A model generated the notes under the pieces. The model had not been told where the DNA came from. It did not search any database and was given only the letters and a program-made list of their open reading frames with translations. Shown piece after piece: positions 19,243 to 28,356 of a stretch of 64,000 nucleotides of DNA. Position 1 is the stretch's first letter; every line of letters begins with the position of its first letter. Location of the stretch: contig NZ_JAJALK010000001.1 in assembly GCF_020523825.1 (NCBI RefSeq), positions 558,001 to 622,000 of the forward strand. The letters run 5' to 3'. Made by a program: the position numbers and the translations under genes. Source of the stretch: Methylobacterium brachiatum (GTDB lineage Bacteria > Pseudomonadota > Alphaproteobacteria > Rhizobiales > Beijerinckiaceae).

Positions 19243-19763
19243 GGATTGTCCTGGATGCTCTCTGAACGCGAGACCGGCTCGCAAATTCGCAACCGCGAGA
19301 TAAGCGGCACAGGACAGGTGTCACAATGCCGGGCGCGCGCAGGCCCCTCATGCACGGGGCACAGGCTAAGTCACCGCTTAGCAAAGCCTTTCTAAACTGG
19401 CGGGCCGGACGCTCCGCGGCCGGTCGATCCCGCTCCGTCCTGGCGAGCGCAGCGAAGCAATCCAGGGCAGCGCGCGAGCGCCGAATGGTGCGGATCCCGA
19501 TGTTGCGTCGCTACGCTCGCACCGACGGTGATCGGACGGGGAGCGGGGCGCTTAACTCAACCCGCCCTTCATTTTAATTGGCGGCTTGGACGCTCTGTGG
19601 TTCGGCTGAGGAACTCATTGAGCGAGGGGCGCCTTCGATCCGGCACGACTGTCCCGATGCCACCCACCGGTGCCGGGCGGGCGCCTGAAGGACGCCGTCA
19701 TCGTGATGTCGCTGATGGAGATGGCGCGTGATCGCCCAACCGGACGTGTGACCGACAGGACGG
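19243..19763. other. 521 bp gene-poor region with a short dispersed repeat
   Basis: Holds the fdh4A promoter on the minus strand near its left end. At 19439-19466 is a repeat arm (CCTGGCGAGCGCAGCGAAGC, then AATCCAGG), which pairs with itself at the ends and is of a type common in hyphomicrobial genomes. Two loosely similar stretches, starting near 19394 and 19574 (both with GGCGG, then GGACGCTC), look like a decayed direct repeat. I recognise no gene or transposase remnant here, though 19620-19760 could be old coding debris. Confidence 0.5.
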
Positions 19764-20180
19764 TCATGCGCTGGCCCGCAGCCAATTCTCGACCCGCAGA
19801 CCCTGGATGCGCGCGAACTCGGCAATGTTGTCGGTGACCAAGATCGCGCCCAGGGAAAGGGCATGGGCGGCGATCAGCATGTCGTTGGCACCGATCAGCC
19901 GCCCCGCGCGCTCCAGGCTTGTCCGGAGCGTTCCGTAGGTGTGAGAGGCGCCGGCCACGTAGGGCAGGATATCGATGTTGCGCAGAGCACGCTCCACTTT
20001 CTCGCTCAGCAGCTCGGACCCTTTCTTGGCAGCGCCATAGCGCAACTCGCTGGCCACGATGGCGCTCGTGCAGATCTTCGTCTCCCCGATGCCGGTGATC
20101 CGACCCAGGACGACGCTTCCGCCGCCCTGTCGGACGATCTCCGAGATGATGTTGGTGTCGAGCAGGTACCGGTCGCTCAT
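19764..20180 (-). CDS. vapC: PIN-domain toxin VapC
   Basis: Ribonuclease toxin of a type II toxin-antitoxin pair, 138 residues, the usual VapC length. The acidic PIN-domain residues are visible: Asp8 in LLDTN, Glu14, a Glu in SAIVASELRYG, and an Asp in IGANDMLIAAHA, with a further TDNIAEF near the end. The ATG at 20180 overlaps the antitoxin stop (ATGA), the usual coupling. Known family members cut tRNA or rRNA; the target here is unknown. Both parts look intact. Confidence 0.92.
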   Translation of the reverse strand: MSDRYLLDTNIISEIVRQGGGSVVLGRITGIGETKICTSAIVASELRYGAAKKGSELLSEKVERALRNIDILPYVAGASHTYGTLRTSLERAGRLIGANDMLIAAHALSLGAILVTDNIAEFARIQGLRVENWLRASA

Positions 20181-20416
20181 GGATCGACCGGTTCCGCCGG
20201 GAGGTCCTGGATTGCTTCCATCCAATGCTCCTCGGGCAAAGGCGGCTCGTCCTTGAACGCCGCCAGCAGGCCGGTTTCGCCCAGTGGCGAGATTTCGAGA
20301 TGGCCGTTCGGCAGGCGTCGAATGGACACGCTGGAGCCGGGAAGCTCGAATTCCCGCGGTATGCGCAGCGCCTGACTGCGACCGTTACGAAACAGGCTCG
20401 CGGTCTTCACATCCAT
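20177..20416 (-). CDS. vapB: AbrB/MazE-fold antitoxin VapB
   Basis: Antitoxin of 79 residues upstream of vapC. The N-terminal half (KTASLFRNGRSQALRIPREF) is the swapped-hairpin AbrB DNA-binding fold. The acidic C-terminal half should wrap the toxin. I chose the ATG at 20416, five bases after GGAGG, over a GTG two codons earlier. Such antitoxins usually repress their own promoter together with the toxin; the promoter should lie in 20417-20520. Confidence 0.9.
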   Translation of the reverse strand: MDVKTASLFRNGRSQALRIPREFELPGSSVSIRRLPNGHLEISPLGETGLLAAFKDEPPLPEEHWMEAIQDLPAEPVDP

Positions 20417-20811
20417 CGCCACCTCCCATCGGCACCAGTTTGGCCTATGCCATCAGCATATGCCAGCCGGCGAGAGGCGTCGAGGATCGACGATGGCCCG
20501 CGAGGCGGACATGACCGACGCCCGTCCCACCCACACCCCATCTTGAGGCGCCCGCGTCAGTGGCCCGCGAAGGAGGGCTCCGGCCGGCCCCGCGCTCCCT
20601 GGAGGCCGCCTTCGAAAGCGACGCTGCGCGGGCCGCGACCTCAGAGGCTGTAAATTTTTTGATCTTTCGAAGACGAAGCGCGACAGGCCCCCTCTCCCGC
20701 ACGGGAGGGGGGACCCGCGCATCGTTCAGGCACGCAAGCCCGTCCGTGGCTTGAAAGACTCACAGCCTGTGGGGATGAGGGATAGATGCGAAAAGCCCGG
20801 ACGAACGGCGC
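20417..20811. repeat. Repeat mosaic: family D element interrupted by a 124 bp insertion carrying family B
   Basis: From 20526 the sequence begins like the family D repeat seen at 35059-35185 (CCCACCC, CATCTTGAGG, GGAGGGCTCC, CCTGGAGG, ACCTCAG). After ACCTCAG at 20644 it breaks. A segment bounded by AGGCTGT (20645-20651) and ACAGCCT (20762-20768), inverted copies of each other, follows. The expected D end (GGATGAGGG) resumes at about 20773. Inside the inserted segment is a family B palindrome (CCCTCTCCCGCACGGGAGG) as at 28152-28245. No gene is seen in the gap. Confidence 0.65.
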
Positions 20812-21888
20812 TCACGCCGCGCGGGCCAGGTCCTCCGCGCCGCGGCCGACGACCTTTTGGAGGGCGGAGACGCCCTCCGCCGCCATGCGCTTCAGCAAGC
20901 CGGCCTTGATGCGATCCACCAGCCCCGGCCCGTCATAGACCAGCGCCGAGTAGAGCTGGACTAGGCTCGCCCCGGCCTCGATCTTGGTCCAGGCAGCCTC
21001 GGCGGAATCGACGCCGCCGACACCGATCAGCGGCAGCCTGTCGCCCACCCGCAGACGGGTCTGCGCCAGCATCCGGGTCGCCGGCCCGAAGAGCGGCCGG
21101 CCGGAGAGGCCGCCGGTCTCGCGGGCGAGGCTTGTCTCCCGCAGGCTCTCGGGCCGGGCCACCGTGGTGTTCGAGACCACCAATGCCTGGACGCCGCGCT
21201 TCAGCGCCGTGGCGCAGATCGCGTCGAGGGCGTCGAGCGCCATGTCGGGGGCGATCTTGAGAAGCACCGCGGCCGTGGCGCCGGCCGCATCGCGTGCCTC
21301 GACGGTGCGGCCGAGCAGCTCGTCGAGAAAGGCCTCGCCCTGCAGGTCGCGCAGGCCCGGCGTATTGGGCGAGGAGACGTTGACCGTGACGAAATCGACC
21401 AGCGGCGCGAGGGTCCTGGTACAGGTGACGTAATCGGCCAGGCGGTCGGTCGAGTCCTTGTTGGCCCCGACATTGACCCCGACGATGCCGGGCCGGCCGG
21501 CCCGGGCGCGCAGCCGTCCGGCCACCACCGCCAGCCCCTCGCTGTTGAGGCCGTAGCGGTTGATCACGGCCCGGTCGGCGGGGAGGCGGAACGCCCGCGG
21601 CTGCGGGTTGCCCGGCTGCGGTTGCGGCACCACGCCGCCGACCTCGACGAAGCCGAAGCCGAGGCCGAGCATCGCGTCCGGCACCCGGGCGCCCTTGTCG
21701 AAGCCGGCCGCCAGACCGACCGGGTTGGGGAAGCGGCGCCCGAGCAGGTCGACGGCCAGCCGTGGATCGTCGGCGGCCGGCTGGCCGGGGGGCAGCAGCG
21801 ACAGGGCGCGTAGGGTCAGGTCATGCGCGCGCTCGGCATCGAGCCGGTGCAGCAGCGGGCGGACCAGCGGGAAGGCGGCGGCGATCAT
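20812..21888 (-). CDS. pyrD: Dihydroorotate dehydrogenase (quinone), class 2
   Basis: Membrane-associated FMN enzyme of pyrimidine synthesis that oxidises dihydroorotate with a quinone acceptor. The 358 residues match class 2 length, and the N-terminal helix ([20 protein letters not shown]) is the membrane-docking part. [20 protein letters not shown] and the catalytic-serine block [15 protein letters not shown] are all present. The ATG at 21888 overlaps the stop of the upstream DUF952 gene (ATGA), so the two should be coupled. The open frame extends further upstream, but that region is the DUF952 gene in another frame. Confidence 0.96.
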   Translation of the reverse strand: MIAAAFPLVRPLLHRLDAERAHDLTLRALSLLPPGQPAADDPRLAVDLLGRRFPNPVGLAAGFDKGARVPDAMLGLGFGFVEVGGVVPQPQPGNPQPRAFRLPADRAVINRYGLNSEGLAVVAGRLRARAGRPGIVGVNVGANKDSTDRLADYVTCTRTLAPLVDFVTVNVSSPNTPGLRDLQGEAFLDELLGRTVEARDAAGATAAVLLKIAPDMALDALDAICATALKRGVQALVVSNTTVARPESLRETSLARETGGLSGRPLFGPATRMLAQTRLRVGDRLPLIGVGGVDSAEAAWTKIEAGASLVQLYSALVYDGPGLVDRIKAGLLKRMAAEGVSALQKVVGRGAEDLARAA

Positions 21889-22235
21889 GCGTGCGGCATC
21901 CCGGCCGGCAGGACATGCCGCCCATCCTCGCCCAGGGGTAGTTCCTCCACCGACGCGACCGCGGAGAGCGGCAGGTCGCCGTAAAGGTGGGGGAACAGGG
22001 CGCCGCCGCGCGACGGCTCGTATCGCAGGGCGGCGCCCAGCCTGTCGGCCTCCACCGCGATCAGCAGCAGGTCGCCCTGGCCGGCGAAGTGGCGGGCCGC
22101 CGTCTCGGCGGTCTGCTCGGCGGTGGAGAAATGGATGAAACCGTCCGCCCGATCGACGGGCGCCCCGGTGAACCGCCCCGCCGCCTCGGCCTCGCGCCAC
22201 AGCGCACGCGGGCAGATCTTGTAGATGAGCGGCAT
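21885..22235 (-). CDS. DUF952 family protein
   Basis: A 116-residue protein with the DUF952 pattern: [17 protein letters not shown] at the start, [11 protein letters not shown] in the middle and [11 protein letters not shown] near the end. The fold is related to ADP-ribosyltransferase-like folds, and no activity is established to my knowledge. The position directly before pyrD, with a 4 bp overlap, is common in hyphomicrobial genomes. I started it at 22235, seven bases after GGGG; an ATG two codons earlier is an alternative. Confidence 0.85.
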   Translation of the reverse strand: MPLIYKICPRALWREAEAAGRFTGAPVDRADGFIHFSTAEQTAETAARHFAGQGDLLLIAVEADRLGAALRYEPSRGGALFPHLYGDLPLSAVASVEELPLGEDGRHVLPAGMPHA

Positions 22236-22767
22236 CGTCATTCCCCGGGGATCGGAGGGTCCATAGCCCATCGGCCCGGGCGCCGGAACCGGGGCGGATG
22301 GCGTGTCCCGGCCGACGCATGCGCCAGAGGTTCTCCCGCGCGTCCGTCTAAGCCTCTGCAGAAGCAGCCCGGACAACAATTCCGTCATCCCGGGGCCGCG
22401 CAGCGGAGCCCTCGATCGACGGTCCCTGGGCTTGCGAGGATGAGGGGTGGGGTGGAGGGGGTCGATCATAGCGCGCACCCGGACGCGCCGCTCTCCGCCA
22501 GCAACACCCGGAAACCAGAACCATTCCATGGGCGATTGCATTCTGCAGGTTGTAGTTCTACTTTCCTACGACTAGGCTGAGCGTCACAGAACGGTGTCCG
22601 AGACGGGGCACTCGGGCCGGCTCGTGGCGGTCTTCAATATTCCGCGCTTCTCCGGCGGTTTCGGTCCGAATCCTCCGGGGGGATTGCCTTCGTGCCCCCG
22701 AGGCAGCCGGGTGCCGGCTGGCGAGACGGGGGTGCCGGCCCGCTCACGTTGAGCCTTCGAGCCCGAC
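22236..22767. repeat. 532 bp gene-free region with one family C repeat arm
   Basis: A single family C arm lies at 22383-22420 (CGTCATCCCGGGGCCGCG, then CAGCGGAGCCC). Unlike the other two loci it has no clear inverted partner. The rest holds the promoters of the divergent DUF952-pyrD and S24-regulator genes. I see no coding signal; the open frames here lack recognisable content. Confidence 0.55.
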
Positions 22768-23400
22768 ATGCTGTCTCACGAGCAGATCTGGAACGCCATC
22801 GACCGTCTGGCGGAGCGCCATGGCTATTCCGCCTCCGGCCTCGCCCGGCGCGCGGGCCTCGACGCGACGAGCTTCAACCGGTCCAAACGGATCGGCGCCG
22901 ACGGGCGCAAGCGCTGGCCCTCCACGGAATCGGTCTCGAAGGTCCTGGCCGCCACCGGCGCCAGCCTCGACGAGTTCCTGCGCCTGATCGAGGCCCGGGA
23001 GATCCCCGCCCGCACCATGGTCCCGCTGATCGGCCTGACCCAGGCCGGGGCCGGGCGGCTGTTCACCGACGAGGGCATGCCCACCGGCGGCGCCGGCTGG
23101 GAGGAAATCGAGTTCCCCGATCTCGGCGAGGAGCGCGCCTTCGCGCTGGAGATCCAGGGCGATTCCATGCAGCCGCTGTTCCGCGACGGCGACGTGCTGA
23201 TCGTCTCGCCGACCGCCAGCGTGCGCAAGGGCGACCGGGTCGTGGTGCGCCTCCACGGCGGCGAGGTCCTCGCCAAGGAGTTGAAGCGCCGCACCGCCCG
23301 CACCGTGGAGCTGGTCTCGCTCAACCCGGAGCACGAGGACCGCGTCCTCAACATCGGCGAGGTCGCCTGGATGGCCCGGGTGATGTGGGTCCGGCAGTAG
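22768..23400 (+). CDS. HTH / S24-peptidase-like regulator (phage-repressor C type)
   Basis: A 210-residue regulator with an N-terminal helix-turn-helix (about 5-70) and a C-terminal LexA/CI-type S24 domain. The catalytic pair is present: Ser133 in GDSMQP and Lys170 in EVLAKEL. Ala-Gly steps at 93-94 and 95-96 could be the self-cleavage site. In phage repressors of this build, RecA-stimulated cleavage relieves repression after DNA damage. No phage genes are near, so it may be a domesticated repressor with chromosomal targets. Widely present in related genomes; targets unknown. Confidence 0.85.
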   Translation: MLSHEQIWNAIDRLAERHGYSASGLARRAGLDATSFNRSKRIGADGRKRWPSTESVSKVLAATGASLDEFLRLIEAREIPARTMVPLIGLTQAGAGRLFTDEGMPTGGAGWEEIEFPDLGEERAFALEIQGDSMQPLFRDGDVLIVSPTASVRKGDRVVVRLHGGEVLAKELKRRTARTVELVSLNPEHEDRVLNIGEVAWMARVMWVRQ

Positions 23401-23502
23401 CCGCGGTCCGAGAATAAACCTGCCGCACTTGGCCCGGCCGCGGTTCGTCGCTATCGCGGGCCTCCTCGCGGGTTTCCCGCACCCGCTCAGCTCGGACGCA
23501 GC

Positions 23503-24597
23503 ATGACGCAGCCCGGGACGGATCACGGCCAGGCGGGCGGTCCGCTGACGGGGCAGGCCCGCGCGCTCCTCGACGCGCTGCCCACGCCGAGCTTTCTGGT
23601 GGATGCGCAGGGTCGTATCCGGCACGCCAACCCGGCCTTCGAGCGCCTGACCGGGCATCCGGCCGCGGCGCTGGCGGAGCGCGGCCTCGACCTGATCCTG
23701 GCGACACGCGGGTCGGCCCCGGACCTGTCCGCCGAGGCGCCCCAGGAATTTCTCGCCGTGCGGTCGGACGGGACCAGCTTCTGGGCGAGCTTGGCCGTGG
23801 GGCGGCTCCCCGGGACCGACGAAACCGTCTGTCAGATGCTCGACGTCACGGCGCGGCGCGAGGCCGAGGGCGCCTTAGCGTTGTCCCGGCAGCGCGAGGC
23901 CCTGGGGCTGCTGACCAACAGCGTCGCCCACGAATTCAACAACTTCCTGCAGATCCTGATCGGCTACATCGACGGGCTGAAGCGGCGCCTGGGCGACCGG
24001 CCGGAGCCGTTCATTCAGCGGGCACTCAGCCGCTCAGCCGACGCCACCGAGCGGGCCGCGATCCTGACGCGCCAGCTCCTGGCCTATTCCCGCCGGATCG
24101 CCCCGGACGTGCGCCCGGTGGATCTCGACGCCATCGTGGCCGATCTCGCCGAGCGGCTCGCCCCCGACTTTCCCCCCGGGATCCGCCTCACCGTCAACAC
24201 CACCCCGGGCCTGCCCCGGGCAATCAGCAACCCGACCCAGATCGAGTTCGCATTGCGGCATCTGGTCGCCAATGCCTGCGAGGCGATGCCGGCCGGCGGC
24301 ACGCTGACCCTCTCGACCTTCCGGATCGATCCGAACGACCGGGCCATGCACCAACCGGGGCCGGGCACGGTCGGGATCGTGGTGAGCGATACCGGGCAGG
24401 GCATGTCGCCCGAGATGCTGGCTCGGGCGCTGGCGCCGTTCCAGACCAGCCGCGAGGCCGGACGGGGCGCGGGCCTCGCGATCGTGCACGGGCTGATGAA
24501 GCGCCAGAACGGCACGATCACCCTGGACAGCCGGCCCGGGGAGGGCACCCAGGTCCGCCTCGCCTTCCCGGCGGCGCCGGACCGGACGCTGCATTGA
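23503..24597 (+). CDS. PAS-domain soluble histidine kinase
   Basis: A 364-residue kinase without membrane segments. The PAS domain covers about residues 20-120. His143 in SVAHEFNNFLQ is the phosphoacceptor, in the HEFNN form typical of the NtrB-like class. The N box HLVANACEAMP, the G1 box VSDTGQGM and the G2 box GRGAGLAIVHGL form the ATPase. The cognate response regulator is not adjacent, so it is an orphan kinase. It lies about 100 bp after the S24-type regulator, but a link is not shown. Confidence 0.9.
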   Translation: MTQPGTDHGQAGGPLTGQARALLDALPTPSFLVDAQGRIRHANPAFERLTGHPAAALAERGLDLILATRGSAPDLSAEAPQEFLAVRSDGTSFWASLAVGRLPGTDETVCQMLDVTARREAEGALALSRQREALGLLTNSVAHEFNNFLQILIGYIDGLKRRLGDRPEPFIQRALSRSADATERAAILTRQLLAYSRRIAPDVRPVDLDAIVADLAERLAPDFPPGIRLTVNTTPGLPRAISNPTQIEFALRHLVANACEAMPAGGTLTLSTFRIDPNDRAMHQPGPGTVGIVVSDTGQGMSPEMLARALAPFQTSREAGRGAGLAIVHGLMKRQNGTITLDSRPGEGTQVRLAFPAAPDRTLH

Positions 24598-24721
24598 GGA
24601 TACGGCCCGCGACAAACGTCATCACGACGACGAGAGGCGCGGACTAAAACCCGCGCTGAGCCGTCACCATATAGTCGTCGGCGGCTTCCGCCACTCGGTT
24701 CTCGTCCTCAGAGGCGTGTAC

Positions 24722-25687
24722 ATGCTCACCCAATTCTCGCGTCGTCGGCGCACGGCCGCCTTCCTGGCGCTGGCCGCTGCCCTGACCGTCGCGGCCCCCA
24801 TCGCCGAGGCCCGTCCGGGCGGCGGCGGATCCTTCGGTTCACGCGGCTCGCGCACCTACACGGCGCCCTCGGCCACGCCGACGGCGCCGGGCGGCGGCTC
24901 GACCATGCAGCGGTCCCAGACCGCGCCGTCCCCCGGCATGTCGAATCCCGGCATGCAGGCGCCGGCCCAGGGTCGTCGCTTCGGCGGCGGCTTCTTCGCC
25001 GGCCTGCTCGGCGCGGGCCTGCTCGGCGCCCTGCTCGGCGGCGGCTTCTTCGGCGGCCTCGGCGGCCTTGCCTCGATGATCGGCCTGCTGTTCCAGGTCG
25101 GCTTGGTGGTGCTGGTGGTGATGCTGGCGGTGCGGTTCTTCCGTCGCCGCAGCGAGCCGGCCGGCGCCGGTGCGCCCTACGCCCGCTCGACGCTGGACGG
25201 CGGCCCGAACCCGGGTGGCCCGATGGGCGGCCCGGCCCCGGCGGCCGGCGGCTCGTTCGGCGGCGCCCGCCCGGTGCAGACCCGCAAGGTCGAGATCGGC
25301 CCGGCCGATTACCAGGCGTTCGAGCGGCTGCTCGGCGACATCCAGGACGCCTATTCCCGCGAGGATCGCGTGACCCTGGGCAACCTGGCGACGCCCGAGA
25401 TGGCCGGCTACTTCGACGAGGAGCTGCGCAACAACGCCGCCCAGGGCGTGGTCAACAAGATCACGGACGTGAAGCTCCTGCAGGGCGACCTCGCGGAAGC
25501 CTGGGGCGAGGACCGCACCGACTACGCCACCGTGGCGATGCGCTACGCCCTCAAGGACGTCATGGTCGACCGCGCCAGCGGCCGGGTCGTGAAGACCGAG
25601 CCGGCTCCGGAGGCGACGGAGCTCTGGACCTTCCAGCGCCAGCCCGGCCGCGGATGGGTGCTCTCGGCGATCCAGCAGACCCGCTGA
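24722..25687 (+). CDS. Tim44-like domain membrane protein
   Basis: A 321-residue protein with an N-terminal signal or anchor (FLALAAALTVAAPIAEA), a long low-complexity glycine/serine/proline region (about 35-90) and a glycine-rich membrane segment pair (about 90-140). A C-terminal Tim44-like fold runs from about 200 to the end (GPADYQAFERLLGDIQDAYS). Mitochondrial Tim44 tethers Hsp70; the bacterial homologues have no settled function. The ATG at 24722 is placed seven bases after a GAGG; a GTG at 24716 is an alternative. A terminator follows at 25734. Confidence 0.88.
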   Translation: MLTQFSRRRRTAAFLALAAALTVAAPIAEARPGGGGSFGSRGSRTYTAPSATPTAPGGGSTMQRSQTAPSPGMSNPGMQAPAQGRRFGGGFFAGLLGAGLLGALLGGGFFGGLGGLASMIGLLFQVGLVVLVVMLAVRFFRRRSEPAGAGAPYARSTLDGGPNPGGPMGGPAPAAGGSFGGARPVQTRKVEIGPADYQAFERLLGDIQDAYSREDRVTLGNLATPEMAGYFDEELRNNAAQGVVNKITDVKLLQGDLAEAWGEDRTDYATVAMRYALKDVMVDRASGRVVKTEPAPEATELWTFQRQPGRGWVLSAIQQTR

Positions 25688-25733
25688 TTTGGGACTTGGC
25701 GCCTCGGCCGTTCAGGCCGGGGCGCACGCTTCG

Positions 25734-25765
25734 AGCCGGCGCCGTTTCAATGGTGCCGGCTTTTT
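25734..25765 (+). terminator. Rho-independent terminator after the Tim44-like gene
   Basis: Hairpin arms GCCGGCGCC and GGTGCCGGC, with one G-T wobble and an eight-base loop, are followed directly by TTTTT. It lies about 50 bp after the stop of the Tim44-like gene. Confidence 0.85.
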
Positions 25766-25855
25766 CATGCGTGAAAGCCGCCGGGTTTGCGGACGCAGTG
25801 TTTCCCAACATCGTCGATCGCTCCACGATGTGGTTGTTGCTCGAACGCACAAACC

Positions 25856-25971
25856 CGTCATTCCGGGGCCGCGAAGCGGAGCCCGGAATCCAGAACCGCA
25901 AGCGGAGCATGGTCTTGCATCGTCGGAGGCTCTGAATTCCGGGCTCGCCTGCGGCGCCCCGGAATGACGGG
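25856..25971. repeat. Family C inverted repeat pair
   Basis: Arm 1 at 25856-25895 begins CGTCATTCCGGGGCCGCG; arm 2 at 25932-25971 ends GGCGCCCCGGAATGACGG, a near-perfect inverted copy, with about 36 bases between. This is the cleanest copy of the family that also occurs at 13384-13523 and 22383. The gap 25688-26023 between the Tim44-like gene and rsmA otherwise holds only the terminator at 25734. Confidence 0.85.
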
Positions 25972-26023
25972 GTAGCGGCTTAAGCCGCAGCACGCTCGGT
26001 AAGCGCGCGACCGATCGATAGAG

Positions 26024-26878
26024 CTACCGTCCGCGCTGCGCATCCCACAGATTCGCCAAGGTGACGAACCCGGACACCGGCACCTCCTCGGCCCGGGCCG
26101 TTTCCAGGATCTCGGCGGCCGCCAGTAGAACGCCCGGCTCGGGCGTCAGGACCTTCAGGCTCTGGCGCAGCATCTTGCGGCGCTGGCCGAACGCCGCCCG
26201 GGTCACCGCCTCAAGGGCGCCGGCCCGACAGGGCAGGGGCTGCGCCCGGGGCATCAGCCGCACCACGCTGGACGTCACCTTCGGGGGCGGCACGAAGGCC
26301 GAGGGGCTCACGTCGAACAGGATGTCGGCCTGGGTCCGCCAGCCGCACAGCACGCCGAGCCGGCCGTAATCCGCCCGGGTCTCCGGTCCGGCGACGATCC
26401 GCTCGGCGACCTCGCGCTGAAACATCAGCACCGCCTGGTCCCACCAGGGCGGCCAGGCCTCGCCGTCGAGCCAGCCGGTGAGCAGCGCCGTACCGACATT
26501 GTAGGGCAGGTTCGCCACGATCCGGGCCGGCCCGTCGCCGATCAGCGGCCGGGGATCGAAGGCGAGCGCGTCGGCATCGACCACCTCCAGCCGGCCGGGA
26601 TAATGCGCGGCGATCTCGGCAAGGGCCGGCAGGGCGCGGGGGTCGCGCTCGATCGCCACGACCCGGGCCGCGCCCTCGGCGAGCAGCGCCCGGGTCAGGC
26701 CGCCGGGTCCGGGGCCGACCTCGACCACGGTGACGCCTTCGAGGGGCCCCGCCGCCCGGGCGATCCGCCCGGTGAGGTTGAGATCGTAGAGAAAGTTCTG
26801 GCCCAGCGCCTTCTTGGGCTCCAGCCCGTGCCGGGCGACGACTTCGCGCAGGGGCGGCAGCCCGTCTCCATCGCTCAC
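26024..26878 (-). CDS. rsmA: 16S rRNA dimethyladenosine transferase RsmA (KsgA)
   Basis: Dimethylates the two adjacent adenines near the 3' end of 16S rRNA using S-adenosylmethionine, a late step in 30S assembly. The 284 residues show KKALGQNFL, the SAM-binding [12 protein letters not shown] and the catalytic NLPYNVGT. The ATG overlaps the pdxA stop by 4 bp (ATGA), so translation is coupled. This pdxA-rsmA order downstream of lptD is conserved in Hyphomicrobiales. Confidence 0.97.
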   Translation of the reverse strand: MSDGDGLPPLREVVARHGLEPKKALGQNFLYDLNLTGRIARAAGPLEGVTVVEVGPGPGGLTRALLAEGAARVVAIERDPRALPALAEIAAHYPGRLEVVDADALAFDPRPLIGDGPARIVANLPYNVGTALLTGWLDGEAWPPWWDQAVLMFQREVAERIVAGPETRADYGRLGVLCGWRTQADILFDVSPSAFVPPPKVTSSVVRLMPRAQPLPCRAGALEAVTRAAFGQRRKMLRQSLKVLTPEPGVLLAAAEILETARAEEVPVSGFVTLANLWDAQRGR

Positions 26879-27993
26879 AGCTCGTCCTCGGCGTCGAAAT
26901 GCTGGGCGCCCGACGCGCGCGGCCGTCCGGCATAGATGCTGAACGGAATGATGTCGGCCCCGCCCGGCCCCGGAGCGGTGCGGGCGGCCTCGGTGGCGGC
27001 GAGGCGCTCGGCCAGCCGCAGGGCAGCGATCAGGCTGTCCGGCCTCGCGACGCCGGTGCCGGCGATGTCGAAGGCGGTGCCGTGATCGGGCGAGGTCCGC
27101 ACGAAGGGCAGCCCGAGGGTAACGTTGACCCCGTCATCGAACGCGATGGTCTTGATCGGGATCAGCGCCTGGTCGTGGGTCGGCGCCAGGGCGACGTCGT
27201 AGGTCGCCCGGGCCCGGGCGTGGAACAGCGTGTCGGCCGGCAGCGGCCCGCGGATGTCGATGCCGGCGGCGCGCAGCCGCGCCACTGCGGGGGCGAGCAC
27301 GTCGCGATCCTCGTGGCCGATCGTCCCGGCCTCGCCGGCATGCGGATTGAGCCCGGCGAGCACCAGCCGCGACTCGGGCAGGCCGAACCGGTCGCGCAGG
27401 TCCCGGGCGACGATCCGGGCGGTGTCCTCCACCAGCTCCTGGGTGAGCAGGCCGGGCACGTCCTTGAGCGGGACGTGGATCGTCACCGGCACGACGGCGA
27501 GGTCATCGCTCCAGATCATCATCACCGGGCGCGGCGGCGTGCGGCCGGGGGGGACCGAGAGGGCGGCCAGGAACTCGGTATGGCCGGGATGGGCGAAGCC
27601 GGCCCGGGTCAGCACGAATTTGGCGATCGGGTTGGTCACCACCGCGCTGGCGCGCTTGGCCGCCACGAAGGCGACGGCGGCGGTGATCGACTCGATCACC
27701 GCCCCGGCATTGGCGGAATCCGGTGCGCCCGGCTCGGCCGACACCTTGGCGCCGCTGGGCAGTGGCACGACCGGCAGCGCCCGGGGGAACACCTCGGCGG
27801 CGGTCTCGGGATCGACCTCGGCCACCGGCACCAGACGGTTCAGGCGGTTGGCGAGGCACTCGATGAAGTCCGGGTCGGCCACCAGGAAGAACGGCGGCAG
27901 CGGGTTCGCCCCGCCGCGGGCGAGCCAAGCGCTGAGCGCGAGCTCCGGGCCGATCCCGGCCGGGTCTCCGAGGGTGAGGGCGAGAGGCGGCAT
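26875..27993 (-). CDS. pdxA: 4-hydroxythreonine-4-phosphate dehydrogenase PdxA
   Basis: NAD-dependent step of the DXP-dependent pyridoxal phosphate pathway. The 372 residues include GDPAGIGPE near the N terminus. The three metal-binding histidines lie in [14 protein letters not shown] and PTHDQA. The length is slightly above the usual 330-350 because of a longer C-terminal tail. In related genomes a SurA-type chaperone gene usually lies between lptD and pdxA; here that place is occupied by repeats. Confidence 0.95.
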   Translation of the reverse strand: MPPLALTLGDPAGIGPELALSAWLARGGANPLPPFFLVADPDFIECLANRLNRLVPVAEVDPETAAEVFPRALPVVPLPSGAKVSAEPGAPDSANAGAVIESITAAVAFVAAKRASAVVTNPIAKFVLTRAGFAHPGHTEFLAALSVPPGRTPPRPVMMIWSDDLAVVPVTIHVPLKDVPGLLTQELVEDTARIVARDLRDRFGLPESRLVLAGLNPHAGEAGTIGHEDRDVLAPAVARLRAAGIDIRGPLPADTLFHARARATYDVALAPTHDQALIPIKTIAFDDGVNVTLGLPFVRTSPDHGTAFDIAGTGVARPDSLIAALRLAERLAATEAARTAPGPGGADIIPFSIYAGRPRASGAQHFDAEDEL

Positions 27994-28356
27994 CCCGGGT
28001 CTATAGCGCCGGCGGAGCGGGGGCGCATCCTTTTGGGGAAGGCTTCGGCCTCATGGTGGGAGGCGTGTGCCCGACGCGGGCTTCCCTGCGCCTACGCCGC
28101 CTACGCGGGCAGCAATGTTCAGACTTCCTCTTCTTGAAGGCGCGACGAACTCCCTCTCCCGTGCGGGAGAGGGTTGGGGTGAGGGGTGCGACCCCTCCGG
28201 AAGACCCTGGTCCCTCACCCTGTCCCTCTCCCGCACGGGAGAGGGGACCCGCGTTACATCCGGAAACGAGACAGTCCCGTCGCTGTGTGAGCGGAAAGGC
28301 GGGTTTTCAGGTGCGAAGCCTGCCGTTGAGCGGGCTCCCCGAAAAATCCCGAAAAA
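27994..28356. repeat. 363 bp gap with an inverted pair of family B palindromes
   Basis: Copy 1 at 28152-28184 (CCCTCTCCCGTGCGGGAGAG, then GGTTGGGGTGAGGG) and copy 2 at 28212-28245 (CCCTCACCCTGTCCCTCTCC, then CGCACGGGAGAGGGG) are inverted relative to each other. Each also contains a perfect palindrome core around CCCTCTCCCG/CGGGAGAGGG. They are the same type as the palindrome at 20690-20710. No gene is present between lptD and pdxA. Confidence 0.85.

Noticed and set aside
19620..19760. Possible transposase remnant before vapC
   Set aside because: Translations in all frames show no domain I recognise. Kept only as possible coding debris.
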